This document shows, in pieces, positions 22,801-36,688 of a DNA stretch of 64,000 nucleotides (its first letter is position 1; the number at the start of each line of letters is the position of its first letter). Position numbers and translations under genes: made by a program. The notes beneath the pieces were generated by a model. It saw nothing but the letters and a program-made list of their open reading frames with translations, had not been told where the DNA came from and did no database searches. The DNA is from Campylorhamphus procurvoides (Eukaryota; Chordata; Aves; Passeriformes; Dendrocolaptidae): contig WBMV01007810.1 of NCBI GenBank assembly GCA_013396655.1, positions 124,001 through 188,000 of the forward strand. Reading direction: 5' to 3'.

Positions 22801-25800
22801 TTGTTTTACCAGTGCTATTTTAGCCACAGATGCAAGACACAGACCAAACAGGCTGCTGTGAAGTTTTACTCCATCCCAGCCAAACCAAGTGCAAAGCCAT
22901 CTTGAATGCTGTCTGACACATCACTGAATTTCTGAGACTGTTCTCATACAGATTAACCTGAAATCAGACACACTTCTGTGACACTCTTTGACTGAAGCTG
23001 CAAAAAACTTCCACCTTGAGTTTAAAGTAACATAAGGTACTGACCTTCAGTTTAGAGCTGTGTGATTTTTCTGGTGACTTTTCAGTCATGCCCAAAAATA
23101 CACAGACTGGATGTTTTTGACTGTATGCAGAAAGTCACATCTTTTCCAGACTAAGTGACTCTGTGCTTCAAGTGAATGAGAGAAAAATTAACCTAAATCA
23201 CAGACCTGTCTACCTATCTCCAAGGTAATCACGCATGACACTTTCAGAAGAGACAGGTTAAGTGTGCTGTCATCTCGAAAAATACTTGTGCTTGTCAAAC
23301 TTGTGCTGAGTATTTGTGGTTGCCCCATTTGCATCAGTTGTCAGGCTAGGTCAACATGTTTCTGGACTCTGTTTCTTACCGACCTTCTGCAAAGAAAGCA
23401 AGCTGGAGAACAGGGAAGAAGCTGACAAAATCATATCACAAGAAGGTTCCTGAACAGAGGTCCCTTACTTCTAATTCCTACATGGAGTGGGGAAGAAGGG
23501 TCATTTGGCTCCTGTTCCCATTCCATACAAGTGAACAAATACTGATGTGTGTGTTGCTGACCTTCTTCTGAAGGAGGATCAGTATCAGGCATCTGTCTGC
23601 ATGACTTTATCCATCGTAAAAAGCCAAATGGATGCTGAAGGGAAGCAGTTAAAAAGCATTAGGGCACAGCATAGTTTATGTGAGCTCAGAACAAGTGTGT
23701 CTAACTGCAGCATATAGCTATATTATTAAACTGTCCAGATAAATGGAATTTGTTCTGTATTAAGAACTGAAGTCCCCAGTATCTTTGTCTTATAGTTGTT
23801 TAAAGGAAGCCTCTCATGCAAAGGAAGGAGTTAACCTGGTTAGGGGAATTATGAATCATTAGTACAGCCAACAGGCCACCCATAAATGTGTATCAAATGT
23901 TGAGCTCAGCAGGAGTTAGTTACAAAACTAGGACACTTAATGAGTCATAAAGCACCAGGAATAATGAGAGATGGCATTAAACAAACCGTTTCTGCCTCTC
24001 CTTGGCTTGTCCAGAGATGGTGACAAGAAGCCCTCTGCTGTTTCAGCGTTTCCTGTCAAAATAAAATTTTTGACTCACACTGAATTATAGCTGTGATTGA
24101 GCTTCCTGAGCCAAGAAGCTGGTGCTGCCTAGGCAGCCCTGGTGGGAGAAGGAGAAACTGGTAGCAAGCATCTTGTCTCCACTTCTTTGCAGCTCATTGA
24201 TTGTGCCATTTTGTAGTCTAATATTCGTAGCTTAACAGGATGGGCCAATGAAACTTTAATCCCCAACATATATAGCCGCTCCTGCTTCTCAAGACAGAAA
24301 TACAGTGCCCCAAGGGTTGGTTTACTATGAGGGATTTTGCCTGCCATGGTGGGGTCCACTCAGGAACACCGTCTTGGAGGAAGCCTCAGTTTATGGGATC
24401 ATTCGGGCCCAAACTTCTCCACTGCTTGAAATTAATTTTTAACTGGAAAAAGAAGCAGGACCTTCTAGACAATGACTCTTTAAGAAGTCACAACTTTTTC
24501 CATTGTACAGGAATATACTTAAGCCCTGTGTGAGGAAAAAAACTCCAGCCTGAAATCTGTGATAGATCAGCTTTGATGGAGAGGCAGCTCTGTTGCACAG
24601 CTACAAAGAAAAAGATACTCACTTTGTTTTGCTTTATATATTTTGTAAGAAGTCTGGAGCTTAAATTTTAAATCAAGTCTTTGGGAACACACTGTGAAGG
24701 AGACCATCAGAATGAATAAAATATGTTAGTAGGGACAAGTTGAATTTAATGTGACTGTTTGGCAACCTCTGTATTGCAGTGAGGAAGAATGTAGTTGTGG
24801 CAATGCAGAGTGGGGGTTTTTTGCTGAAGTAAAAGACAGAATACAAATGAGGCTGTTGCTGCAGAATGCCAGCTAGTGGGGAAGATACACGGTGTCCAGT
24901 CTGGGTATTTCGATGCTAAAAAAAATGATGGCACTACTAAAATTTTAAACCTCTGACTTATAGAAATGGAAAAGCAGAGCAGTGTTTTCCCTGGGCTCTT
25001 GTTATCCTTGTATAAATCAGGAACATTCACTGAACAAGGGATACTTCATAGCATTGCAGAACCCTGTATTCATCAAGTTTCATCAGCCTTTTTGGGAAGA
25101 CTCAGTAAGGCAGCTGCCAAGGTTAAAAATTACCTCCTAAATTAATGTCTCCATACTTCTCTGGATAACCTCTTAGCAGAGAGGTTTGCTCTTTGCATAA
25201 ACCAATTCTGTTTACACTTTCATGGCCCCCTAATCCAACCAGTGTAATTGGGATTTGCAATCCTTAAAGGCGAGATTTCTGTCTCTGGTGTGATCTTTGC
25301 ACAGCTCTTTAGAAACAGTGCTTTTCCTGTTGTCCTTCTGCCCCTTACTCCATCCCCTTACACATCTGATTCCTTCCTACTCAGCTGCAGATGGTTTTTT
25401 CCCTACTCAGTCCTCTTCACTGGCATCACTGCTGAGGGGCTGTTTACTCCTTGAACCTCCTTTGACTGCCTCCTTCACTTGCTGCTCAGTCTTCTCCCTG
25501 CTCTCTCCTGGACATATCTTACTCACTTTCTTCCAAGAATCTTCAAAAGAAGATCCAGTTGTGGTGGCAGCCACTTGCAAAATGCTTAAGGGATGGCAAC
25601 TGACAACTTTGTGGTACTCTGCTCCCTGTTTCTTCTCTGTCTCAATGTGTACATAGTACATTGGGAATAGGGGCATTCATGCTCTTCTTCGCTTTCAATT
25701 GTCTTAGAGTCTTCCTGTGGAAGGGAAAACTGAAGCCAATAGAACTGCAAGCAGCCATCATACTGCTTGCTGGTTCTCCTCAGCACCTGAGGGCTGATCA

Positions 25801-28800
25801 GTTTCTACAACCAGCCTTTCAGTTTTACAGACCAGTGTAATGGTGAAAGCCATGGAGAAGGACCCATCCATCTCTGGACTAATGCTTTTCAAGGTTAATA
25901 ATTCCTTTCTTTGTGTACAATATACTGTCAGGGTACTGTTTGTTGCTGCTCAGGGACAGGGATGGTATTCCCAGCTTCTGTTGCTGTGTTGGTCTTCTTG
26001 TAAGCTCCAGGGAGGCAGCTCCCTCCTGTTCATGACATGGTCCACCCGTCACTGCAGTGACCAGAGCTGCCCACAGTGCATGGTCACACACAGAATGAGT
26101 CCAAGGGAAATTGCAAAGCCTAGTGCTGTTGTGTCTGTATCAGTCTTTCACAGCAGGCTAAAGTGCCTCTTCTGCTGGACCCATTAATAAGGATGTTGCA
26201 TTTCTCTGTAATTTCCCTGAGGACTGAACACATCTCATCAATTCAAGGAAAACAGGTGGTGACTCACACCTCAACCTGCCTAATTATTTCCAGGATAGTC
26301 CTTCCCAGTAAGGATTGAGAATGTCTGGGATATACCCATGGGAAAAACTAATATGCCAAAATCTGTTTGTCTCAAATCATAATGAAAATTTGAGATATGA
26401 TGAATTGCTCATGCTGCACAACGGTCTCCAGAGTTGAAGTGCTTTTACTTTGGAGTTGTATAACTTTTCCCAGCACACAGAAAAATCCCACTTCTTATCC
26501 CTTTGCTTTGCCTTGTGGGGCTGCGTCGACTCTTTGACCCTTCCTTATTTTACTTCACTGGACAAAGCAGGAAAACTGAGCTCCTAATCTTAAAAAACTC
26601 CTGCACATTTTTTAAGATCAGTGAAATGATGAAACTTTGGTTTCCTTGTTCTTAGACATAGTTTTTTCACAAATGGATCACAGGGGTGAGATCTGCTCCT
26701 GACAACAATGCTACCCTTTTATCAGCCAATGATGGAAAAGATCTTTCTGACCTGCAGAGCAGTCTCAGAGCAGAGTTACCTCTGGCTGTACCCTCTACCT
26801 CTGACAGTTGCCAAGAAGTTGATAACTTCAGCTGACAGCTTATGGACTTTTATCATATTTTCTCAGAGCACAACCTCTCCCAAATAGCAACATCTCAGTA
26901 TTGTCTGAATGGACCTACATTGCATTTGGCAACAGCTTTATCAAACATTGGGTGAACCTGTCCAGCAGCTACATCTAGATTTTTGACAAGATTTGGGATG
27001 AATTCTTCTGACTTGCCTATCCTGTGGCATACTGCTCATGCAGACTTTTTAGATGTGCTGTGCTGATGCACAGGAACACAACTGCAAGATGTGACATGGT
27101 GGCGAGAGGTCTCTTCTCTGGGACCCCTTGGAGGGAGGGGCTGTCACTCACTGCATTATCTTGACCTTGTTCAGAAGCAAAGGTTTAAAAGTACTTCTTG
27201 GTCTTAGAGCGTAGACAGCCACAGGTTTGGTCAGGACTGAGTTTAAGCAGTTTCCTACAGAGTGCCCTGCACTTGGCCCACAGCCTTAGGGGAGACCTCA
27301 GGGCACAGCATGCAGCCCAGCTTCCTGCAGAGGGATGTCCCTAGCAGTTTAGGGCTGATGATGTTTTTAGCATTGGCTTGTCGTTGCCTGACACCTTATT
27401 CTTGGAGAAAAGGAAAAGTCAGGATTGGATGTCCCTTGGACAGAACATTAGTTGATCAGACTAGCATAGATATTTCTAAGTGATTCATCCTGGCAAAGGA
27501 TTACTTTCTTGCTTGAGAGCTGCTTGTTGTTTGTGCTCTGTGGCAGTGAACAGCCAGGATGTGATGAGGAAAAGGTGGTCTTTAATTCTGGGCAGAAGTG
27601 AATCACCAGCTCCACAGCTGGAATTGCCCTTGCAACACTCCTTGACACCCTCCTGCTTTTATGGCCTGTCCCCATCTCTGGACTTGAAATCTTTGGATCC
27701 AACATAGGATTTCTGAAGAAGTCATCAGTCTTTCCTAGCAGTGAGAGGTAGCGCTGAAAGCATAGTGGGTTAGTGATGATGGTGATAAAAATACCAATAA
27801 AAATAGTCTGTCAAAATTTCCTTCAACAATGACTCTCACATATTTTCTGTTTTGATGCAACATTTATGTTTTATTTGGCAGAAACATTCTCTCTCCCATT
27901 AAAAATATTTTTGTTTGTTTATTTTTCACCTCCTATTCTCCTCTTTATACCAGTTGCTAAGGAAACAGAGGGGTAAACAAGAGGGAAAAGTGAGAGGGAT
28001 AAAGGGAAAGAAAACAATTCCAGTTTTGTTATTTTGAATACATTTTTTTAACCAAACCCAGAAATATCATCATGATAAAAATACAAGAAAACTCCTTCCA
28101 GCAAGAGCTGCTGATTCTCCATGCTTTTTCAAATCAATTCCTGCTGCATGGTTTGTCCCTGAGTGTAGCAAAGGCAGACTAGCATGAGGTACCCAGAAAA
28201 TGGTGGCTTGTGGCAATATCTCTAGTTCAGTTTTAGAACTGCATAAAACCAACAGTAAACAACAAATCCTATTTATTTTCTTAACAATTATCCATAGCTG
28301 CTGTTTCACTTTACAACGTGACTTGACATTGCTCCTTTCTGCATTAGTGACCAAAGACTCCTGAGATTCTACATACACTGGTCTGGTAGGTGTGCTGGAG
28401 CATGCTGGAGTCCTGCTCTGAAAGGATTTTTATTGATGGGAAACTTCAGCTTCCTTTCCTGAGATGAGATCAGTGAAGCTCTGCAGAAAGCAGAAGGTGC
28501 ATAGCAGTGATGCAGCCAAATTATTTCCTAGACAAGGGAGGTCTTTTCTACAAGGGCTCACACTGTCCTGCAGAGACCAAAAGATGGTCAAACAAGCTCT
28601 GTGCTCCTTTGGTGGATATCAAACATCTTACAGCAAAATTGTTGCTCTTTATTAAGATCTAGAATACTTTTCCACTAGGTAGCCAAAAATTATTCCCGAG
28701 CTAGGTGGGAAAGGGAGGTTGGGCAATGCAGTCCTAAACTTGTAAAATAATGAAGGGTTCAGAATGGAAGGGGTTTCTGTTCTAATTCAAAACTTAATAC

Positions 28801-29149
28801 ATTTTCAAGGTGTGTCCCAGCTGAAGCAGTAAAAGTAATAAGGATCAGAAGTAATTCTGACCAGTGTGCTGGGTTTCAGCTCAAAGAAAAATTCCTAAGG
28901 GGAAAAAAATAAAGATTTATAATATAAGCACTGGCCAAACTGGACCTGTGATCAGTAATGCTTCTTCTACACCTTCACTCTGTAGGTAAAAATAGCCTCT
29001 GCCAAAAATACTAATTACTTTAAAGAAGCTGCAGTGCCATCACTTCCAAGGAACTTCCTGTTGCTTCTGTGTACAGTGTTAAATAAGCATCTGGTTCAGA
29101 AAATAATATTTGGGTTGCAATAGAACTTCTTCCCAAAGAAAACAACACG
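19874..29149. other. Intergenic desert, segment 1
   Basis: Over 9 kb of mostly AT-leaning single-copy sequence. A short CACA run lies near 20380. Open frames such as 20314-20841 (175 codons) show no recognisable domain and are Ser, Cys and Phe rich as expected by chance. No exon, RNA gene or repeat family is recognised. Confidence 0.5.
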
Positions 29150-29645
29150 GAGGGAAATGAAAACACACAGACCTTACTTACGCAGGGCCCCGTGTAGCAA
29201 CACTAAACGCTTAAGATCTCAAGCAGAGCTGAGACAGAACTTTGGGGATCTGTCCGGAGGGATCCCTGGCAGAGGGCTCTCAGATGTCTCCTCAGGAGTG
29301 AAATGAAGGACTCGTCACGAGAAAGGACAAGATGGCGTGTTGGCTCTGCAAAAAACCTTTGCTGTAGCCAACAGCTATTGTAATGATGCAATATGTGGGA
29401 GGCCTGGAAAGAGAAGAAAAGACACTGCCAGGCCAAAGTTCTGGTAGATTATTAAAGGTCAAAACACCTTGCCTGATGATGATGGGATCAAAACTGATTC
29501 CTAGGGGTGCTTCGAGAAATCCACGCACAACATGTCATGCTGTGAAAGGGTGGGTAGGAGCACTGCTCCGTTTCTTCAAGGCGGAAGATCTCTCCGCAGG
29601 GCAGGGCTGTGCAGCCGGAAATGCCAAGAGGCTTCGTACATGATG
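29150..29645. other. CpG-richer unexplained segment
   Basis: Carries roughly 14 CpG dinucleotides in 500 bp, more than the flanking desert (for example in cttacgcagg, gtccggaggg, ctcgtcacgag, aaggcggaag). It includes an aagatggcg motif at 29329-29337. It could be a distal regulatory element, a lncRNA promoter or a degraded LTR; nothing identifies it firmly. Confidence 0.35.
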
Positions 29646-32600
29646 ATGGACTTTTCCCATGATGTGCTCATGGCCCCTTTCACTATTATCAGTTGGACAG
29701 TGGGGTTCAGAGGTGTCTGTTATTCTTACCTTTACCCAGTGTGACTGATGAGCTTTTACATTGCTGGCTGTCCATCTCCTTTGTGGGGATGCTCATTTAT
29801 CCTTCACAACTACCAGCTGTAGCCTGAGTTGTGTCTAACCACAAGCAGTGTGAGGCCTGGTTTTGTTCTTGACTCTCTTTCTTACCTTGGGAAATCTCTC
29901 CCCCTGCCTACTTCAGTTTCCCTGCCTATACAATTGTTATAATATTTTTATACATTTTTGTTGATGGTTTGAGGAACCACATCCCACGTGCAGAAATTTC
30001 TTAATGGAGATTGTATGTGCAGTTTTCCAAAGAACCCAGGACTAAGTCTGGAATGTCATGGTTACTACATAATTATCTTGAGGCTTGACCTTACTGTCAC
30101 AAGGGAGGCATAGCCCTATGACTAAGAAATGAAGAAAAAAACTTATGGAAAGCTCAGTTAAGGTTCCCCTCTGGTCACTGCAAAAGGACCACTAGAGCAG
30201 ATTCTCACTAATGCTAAAACTCTGGGTAGAAAAAGAATTTGACATCTGAGCTATCCAGGTTCTTCATGCACAAGGTCAAGAGATGGTCCAGCTTTTTCTG
30301 AATTCCTGATTCAGAAGTTTTGCTCAGGGACATTTCAGATTACCCACATTACCTATTATTTGGAAATATATATAGAAGCATTGATAGCACCAGACATTTT
30401 CATCCAAGATTAATGCAGTGATACCACAGAGCTGCCGGATCAAAGTCCTTCAGTACCATCTGTATTGTGCCATTGTCAGAGAAAAGTAAGAGCCATTTGG
30501 CAAGTGGAGAATAAAAGAGGACAGAGCAAACATTTTCAGTTGCCTTATGCTAGGCAGGAGATACTGAAAGAAATCACAGGTCACATCACAGGGGTTTTAC
30601 CATGATGGTGGTGGGTTCTCCTTGCTTCTTGTGGTGGGACTGCAGCTCCCAGGCTGGAGATCAGGCATGGAGGAGTAGTAGTGGCTGTATTGCACCATGT
30701 GCACCTGCCTACCATGTCCTTAGAGCCCTGGCTTGGGCTTTTTTAGTGCCAAATTTTTTGTGTCCTTTGGCAGGAACTTCACGGGTCTCCTGTGAAGGCA
30801 CCCCTCATCCATGTAGTGCCCCTCTTTGCTGGTGATAATTGCCTTTCCCTTTCTGAGTCTCCAGGCTGACAGCCTGGCAGTTCCACAGCCTCGGAGGCAT
30901 CTGGTACATGTAGAGAGACAACTTGTCAGGAAGAGAGAGTGAAAGCAGATGTTTAAGACACCCATAAAAAGATCAGCTAGTGCCTGATGGTGAGCCTTCA
31001 TGGAATGCTGATTGGTATATGTTTCTGCTTATATAAAGCAGATTCTTTAAATGGCCCTGTATTTTTAGCAGCCAAATCATTTGCATGGGAATACAATCTT
31101 GGTTGCTTGGGAAAACTGTATGTTTTAAGTCACTGCTTTCAGACTCCAAACCTTTTCCATCACAACAGGCTCTGATACCTGGCACTTGGACATATCAGTA
31201 TCTGTCTTTTACTTCTGTTTTTACCACTGACTTGCTGAATTCCAATTCATATTCACTGTATGTGCAAGAAATAAAAATAATATTTACTATATTTCTTCTT
31301 TAATATTAAGTGACTGCTTAGGTAAGATCATGTTTGCCTATTTTGCATGGACATTTGTTCATATGGATGGAAAATTACAGTTATTTATAACTCCATATAT
31401 ATTTGCATCTGAACAGTTATATCCATCATATTCCAGTATTGACTAAAAATAAATGAAATCTTAGTTCATAAAACTAAATCAAAAAGTTACACTAATTCAA
31501 TTTTTATGTCTTCTGACTTTTAATGTCTAAAACCAATGTTTTGTTATTTTGATCACCAAACAAAAAACCTGAAGATGTCACTGTTGGGAGACCAGGCATA
31601 TGTATCTTCTCAGCAACAGCAAACAATTTCCCAGCACCTCACAGCCTGAAATGCATTTGCATAAATTCCTGAATGAACACTCATCAGTGAGAAATACCTC
31701 AGGGAAATTAGCCCTGAAATTATGCTGATTTGGAAATACTTTTGTTAGAGAGAATGTGGAAAGTTTTGCTACAAGTTAAAATTTTTTGCTTCACAATGAC
31801 TTTTGGAAAGCCTCACTGTGAATTGAATAAGACTGAGCCTCAGCCTAGTGCAAATTACCATGCACATAGTGTTTTTCCTTTGCTTCACTGTCAGTGTTCC
31901 TGAACTCCCCTTACTCTGACTTCCTGAAGGCATCACTAACATCCTGTATTTTAGCTTTTATTTTATTTATGGCAAAAGAAAAAAAAAAAGAATAAGGTGA
32001 AAATGGTTCAAATCTGTGGCTGCTCTGGTTAGATTTTTATTGTCACATCAAAGCAGAGTGCAGGTGCTGGCAGTGGCTGTTGGAGAAGGAATAAAATGGA
32101 ATGTGCCATTTACCAAATGGTCATTGCAGAAAAAGGTCACAGTCCTATTACCCTCTGCCCTGAATGCTGAGGTTCTGAAATGGCAGTGAAGGAGGAGTGA
32201 GCATCTGGTTCATTACCCAGTTGCTTCCCCCAGGCCAGGAGCTGCAGCAAGCCTCACCTACGCATGCCCCACTCTCTGCCTGATGCCTCACTGACTCTGT
32301 GGCAGGGCTGTGGTTGCTGCACAAACCTGTGGCACCGTGCAAAGGAAGGAGGCAGAGATGAGACAGGAGGCAGGGCGTGCTGACAGAGCTGCTTCTAAAT
32401 GGGATCCATGCAGGATCAAGACATGTTGCATGTTATCCCAAGCCATGCAAAGTGACAGCTGGCTATCTTCCACCTCGGGAGAAGTTCCCAGGTACTTTCT
32501 ACTCAGACAGGGCTTCAGGCTTTGAGGTAGAAATTCAGGTATAGGAGGAGGTAGGAGAGAAAGAACATCACACTTCTCCAGCAAGCAATCCCCTTGCTTT

Positions 32601-35600
32601 TGCTGGCTCATGCTTCCCCTGACATAGAAGGGAGCCGTGCCCTCTGGTGGCAGAACAGGGGAGAAAGAAATCTAAAACCTTTCCAAATATCTAGTCAAGG
32701 ACACCAAGGCAGAGTCCGTACACTCTGACCCCTGCCAAAATATTTGGCCTCTTGTACTGCCCTTGAACTTCAAGCAGCTCCCATGTGAGGTGGGGTACCC
32801 CGTTGCAGTCAGGGTTTTCTTGTTGCAGTCAGAGGCTCATCTGTCGTGGACATGCCATTGCCTAGGTGGAATGGCACATTTGGAGGAGTCTTCCAACTAC
32901 TCATTGAGATCATGCCCCCTGCCTAGCATAGCTATTCAGCTCAAAGTGTGCAGTCAGGGCTGACAGCATTTGATACCTGCTCTATGTCTCAGAACCTTAT
33001 AACAAGCTCATCACACAGCAGAGTTGGAAAGCTTTGAATAGGTCACGCTGCAAGGTTAAGTTGATTCAGATTCAGATGTGGGAGAAAAGCAAGCAGAAGA
33101 GTTTTGCTGCTTGCCAGGAGAGCAGAGACCAAACAGATTTTGGCAACACCACCTGTGATTAGGGTGAGTGAGCTGTTTATCCAACTGTGTAGCTTTTGTC
33201 CCTGAAGAATGAGTTTCTTCCAGTTGCTGTTCACCTAGAGGAGTGTGGCAAAAGCATTATACGTGAGGTACCTCAGCACAGCATCTGTATGTTGTTGAGC
33301 AACTGGCCATCCCCTTCCATCATGCTACAGATGCAGCACAGCACAGGCAGCAGCCACTGCTGTAGCATCCACTCCTGCTGAAGTGATCAGTCTGCAGACT
33401 TCTTGAATCCTGAATAAAATGATGCTGTTTCTTCTAGGCACATGGAGCCTCAAAAAAGACTCTGGTAACTGCTCTTTCCTGTTAACTTTGCCACTGGAGG
33501 AGATCAGCAACACCCTTTCTGCTGCAAAACCTCAACTGCATCTTTGTTTGCACAGACAGCTGGGTGCAGGCGACACAAGGTCACACAAGGGATCAATGTG
33601 TGGAGTTAGAAGAGACTAAGAGAGTAAACTAATTCCTGAGCATCAGGTCCTCAGATCTGTTTCCTCATCACTACTGTGGCAAGTTTTCACTAGCTGCAGT
33701 GGAAGACCTTAGACCTGCTGACTTTCCAAGTGAAAACTCCACAGAGTCTCCCCCTTTCTGCCTCACCTTCAGCTTTTCAGCAGTGTGGAGCAATAGAGCA
33801 AGGAGAGCTTTCCTCAAAAGGCATCTCTCTGTCTTGGTCTCCATTTTCTACTAAAGCAAACCCAGAGCCTGGTGCTTGGCATCACTCTTATTCCATGGAG
33901 GAACATGGAACGTGTTTCATAGGTAGCTGAAAAGTCTTGCATATAACTATGGCTGCAAAGGTGCTTCATCAAGTGAAGCTGTCTGTGCTTGGATATTATA
34001 TTTTGGTGTATAGCAGTCTTTGAAATAATTAAAACAGCTTGTGTGAGAAGACTGTATGGTTAGTCACACCTGAAATGAATTGCTAGAGAAGGCTGGTGCA
34101 ATAGTCTATTAGCTGAGAAATTATTTTTCTCACTCCGTGCATAGCAGGCTGCTCAGTTCACAAAACCCAGTGGACCTGGGAATATTGGTTTTGAATGATA
34201 AAAGAATAGATTGATATTTATTTTATAGGTGTCCCAGAAACTGGGACAGAGTGCAGAATCACAGGCATTTTATTTCTTCACAAAATAAGAGCCTAAAATT
34301 GTTGCCTTGTTGTCTTAATGTTTTTTTTTCTGCTTCATTTTTGCTTTCAAGTAGGCATGCAAAGCCTGAATTGTCATTAACATTGTAGAGGTTTTGCTGA
34401 AGCTCCAGCAGTGAAGTAGGAATGTGTCATATTTCAACTGAAGGACTAGAAAACTGACATATTCCCCTAATTGTTTGTTTCCCATTTGGACTAAACCTTT
34501 TTAACATAAAGCAAACAAAAATAATTTTAACAGATTAATAGCAATAGAAATTACTTCCCAAATGATATTTCTGCTCATCAGTGTATTCTTTTTGTGGGAG
34601 TACCACTAATTTTTCTGTTGCTCACAGAAACGTCAAGAAAATGAAAATTAGGAAATACAGAATTCATCATGTAAGGACTTAGCAGGAAAAAAAATATTGC
34701 TGTTTGGAGGAGGACGTTAAGCTCCTCTTTTTGCACAAAAAGCAAAAGATATTCTTCCCACTTGGAAGCAATTTTTATGGATTCCAAATTACTAGAGGAG
34801 GATACTCTCAGTTATGATTCTATCCTTCAGTTTTGCATAGATTTTTCTTCTTTGGAGAGGGCTTCTTGTGGCATGAACTCAGTATGTTAAACCCTTCAAT
34901 TATTTATCTATTTCATGATGTATTTACAGTCAGCCTTTTCCACCCAAATACACATCTGGGCTATGTAGACTCGACTAGCAAAGGGATTTTTTATAACTAG
35001 ATACTAAATACCGTCTCGGTTCATTGGTCCCCATAGAATCATAGCAACAGTGGAGCAGCAAAACATATGGAAAGTCTGTGTCTCCTTGCAGCTGATAGTG
35101 AAACATGATTTTGTGGAAGATGCTTCTTTTTTGTGCAGTGGAGGACCACAAGTATCCGGATGCTTTTTCTGTCAAGAGAGGTAATGTGGCTGATGGTTTT
35201 GACATCTTAGAATTCATTTACTTGTAATGCCTGATTCAGCCACGCTAAGACACTCAGTTTAGTGCCAGACTAGTCACTCATGGGCAGTCTGTTGTATATG
35301 AGGCACTAGAAGGTGGCTTAGTAAACAATATCTGTTCTTCAGGAAAGATTCCTTTATTTCCTACAGTGTCCAATAGATTATAGGCTCTTGTAAGCTCCTG
35401 TATTTTATTATGTCCTCATTACCTATACCCAGATGGAAAGGACAAAATGCAAAAGTACTCAATCTCAAGTAGCTTTAAATCCATATTATTTAGGGGATGT
35501 TGAAATGTTGTGTCATCTTCTCACTCTCAAAGAACAGCCTCAACTTTTCAAAGAAACTTCACATGCTGTTCTAGCTGTTTTCACGTGGTCTGGCTGCCAA

Positions 35601-36454
35601 AAGGCAAAGGTAACACTGGAAACATCAGATTAGTCCTTTGCCCTGTTGTATATCCCCTTCATGGTCCCTGGGAAATTGTTTACTCTTGCTGTGACTGGGT
35701 TGCTGAACTGTAATACAGCACATTACTCCTGGTAAAATTACACTGCTCAGTTACTATAGCAATGAGACCTGGAATTTGGACACGTATTTTCATGGTCACA
35801 GTGCTAGAAATCCAGAGCAGTCCTTGGTGGTCTGTAAAGCCCTGCACAACCCCTGCTCCCTTTCACATCTCCCCTGGCCTCCTCTCACCCCCCTCTCCTG
35901 GCAGATGTGTGTGCAGTGCAGCCAGCTGCATTTGAAGCACATCATGCCCTGCAAGGGCAAGGTAGCCTGGGACTGGTCAAGCTCTTGCTGCCTGATACGT
36001 ACAAAACAGGATGGGGCAGGGGAAAGGAGACAGCAGGGAATTACTTTGGTCTGTGGGAGTAAAAGAAGGGGTTTCTCAGTTTGCCGTGTTTTTTAGCAAA
36101 AATCTAAAAGAGGGAGAACTGGAGGAGGTCAGAGATGTAGGTAAAGAAGAAATTTACTAAAGAAGGTTTGTTTTTAAAGCAAATTGAGGCCACCCTACAC
36201 ATCCAAATGTTGATTCCCATTGCACTCCATGCTGCACTGAGGATGCCCCCAGCCTTATGCAAAAGGGTCAGGGCAGCATAAATTCTGCACCAGGCTTGTA
36301 TGTGGTTTATTAATACTGTGCTGCTGGTGAGGGGAACTGTCACAGTTCGTCTGCTACTTGCATCCTGAACATTTCCCTTCTCTGTCTCATGCTGGCTAAG
36401 GCACTGGGGGAGCTGGAGCCATCTGGCTTTACTGTCATGTCCACACAAGAGACA
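29646..36454. other. Intergenic desert, segment 2
   Basis: No coding sequence recognised. AT-rich sequence at about 31300-31760 contains a POU octamer ATTTGCAT (31655-31662). An A-run lies at about 31979-31990. Otherwise this is single-copy sequence without recognised repeats. Confidence 0.5.
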
Positions 36455-36688
36455 GGCTTGTCTCTAATGGCTTTAAACTGAGCAATGATAGGTCTAGATT
36501 AGATATTAGGATAGAATTCTTTACTGTGAGGGTGGTGAGGCACTGGAAGAGGTTGCCCAGAGAACCTGTGGATGCCCCATCCCTAGAAGTGTTCAAGGCC
36601 ATGTTGGATCTAGGAAACCTGTTCAAGGAAGAACTAGATAATCTTTAAGGTCCCTTCCAACCCCAACCATACTATGATACTATGAGTC
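36455..36688 (+). mobile_element. CR1 LINE 3' fragment, + orientation
   Basis: Contains aatggctttaaactgag, gattagatattaggata, cactggaagaggttgcccag, the ccatccctagaagtgttcaa segment and the end ggtcccttccaaccccaacc with actatgatactatga. These are in the order and spacing of the CR1 3' end, including the terminal octamer-like repeats. Confidence 0.93.

Noticed and set aside
35035..35047. The motif catagaatcatag as a CR1 tail
   Set aside because: Only about 13 bases match and no adjoining CR1 sequence is present, so chance cannot be excluded.
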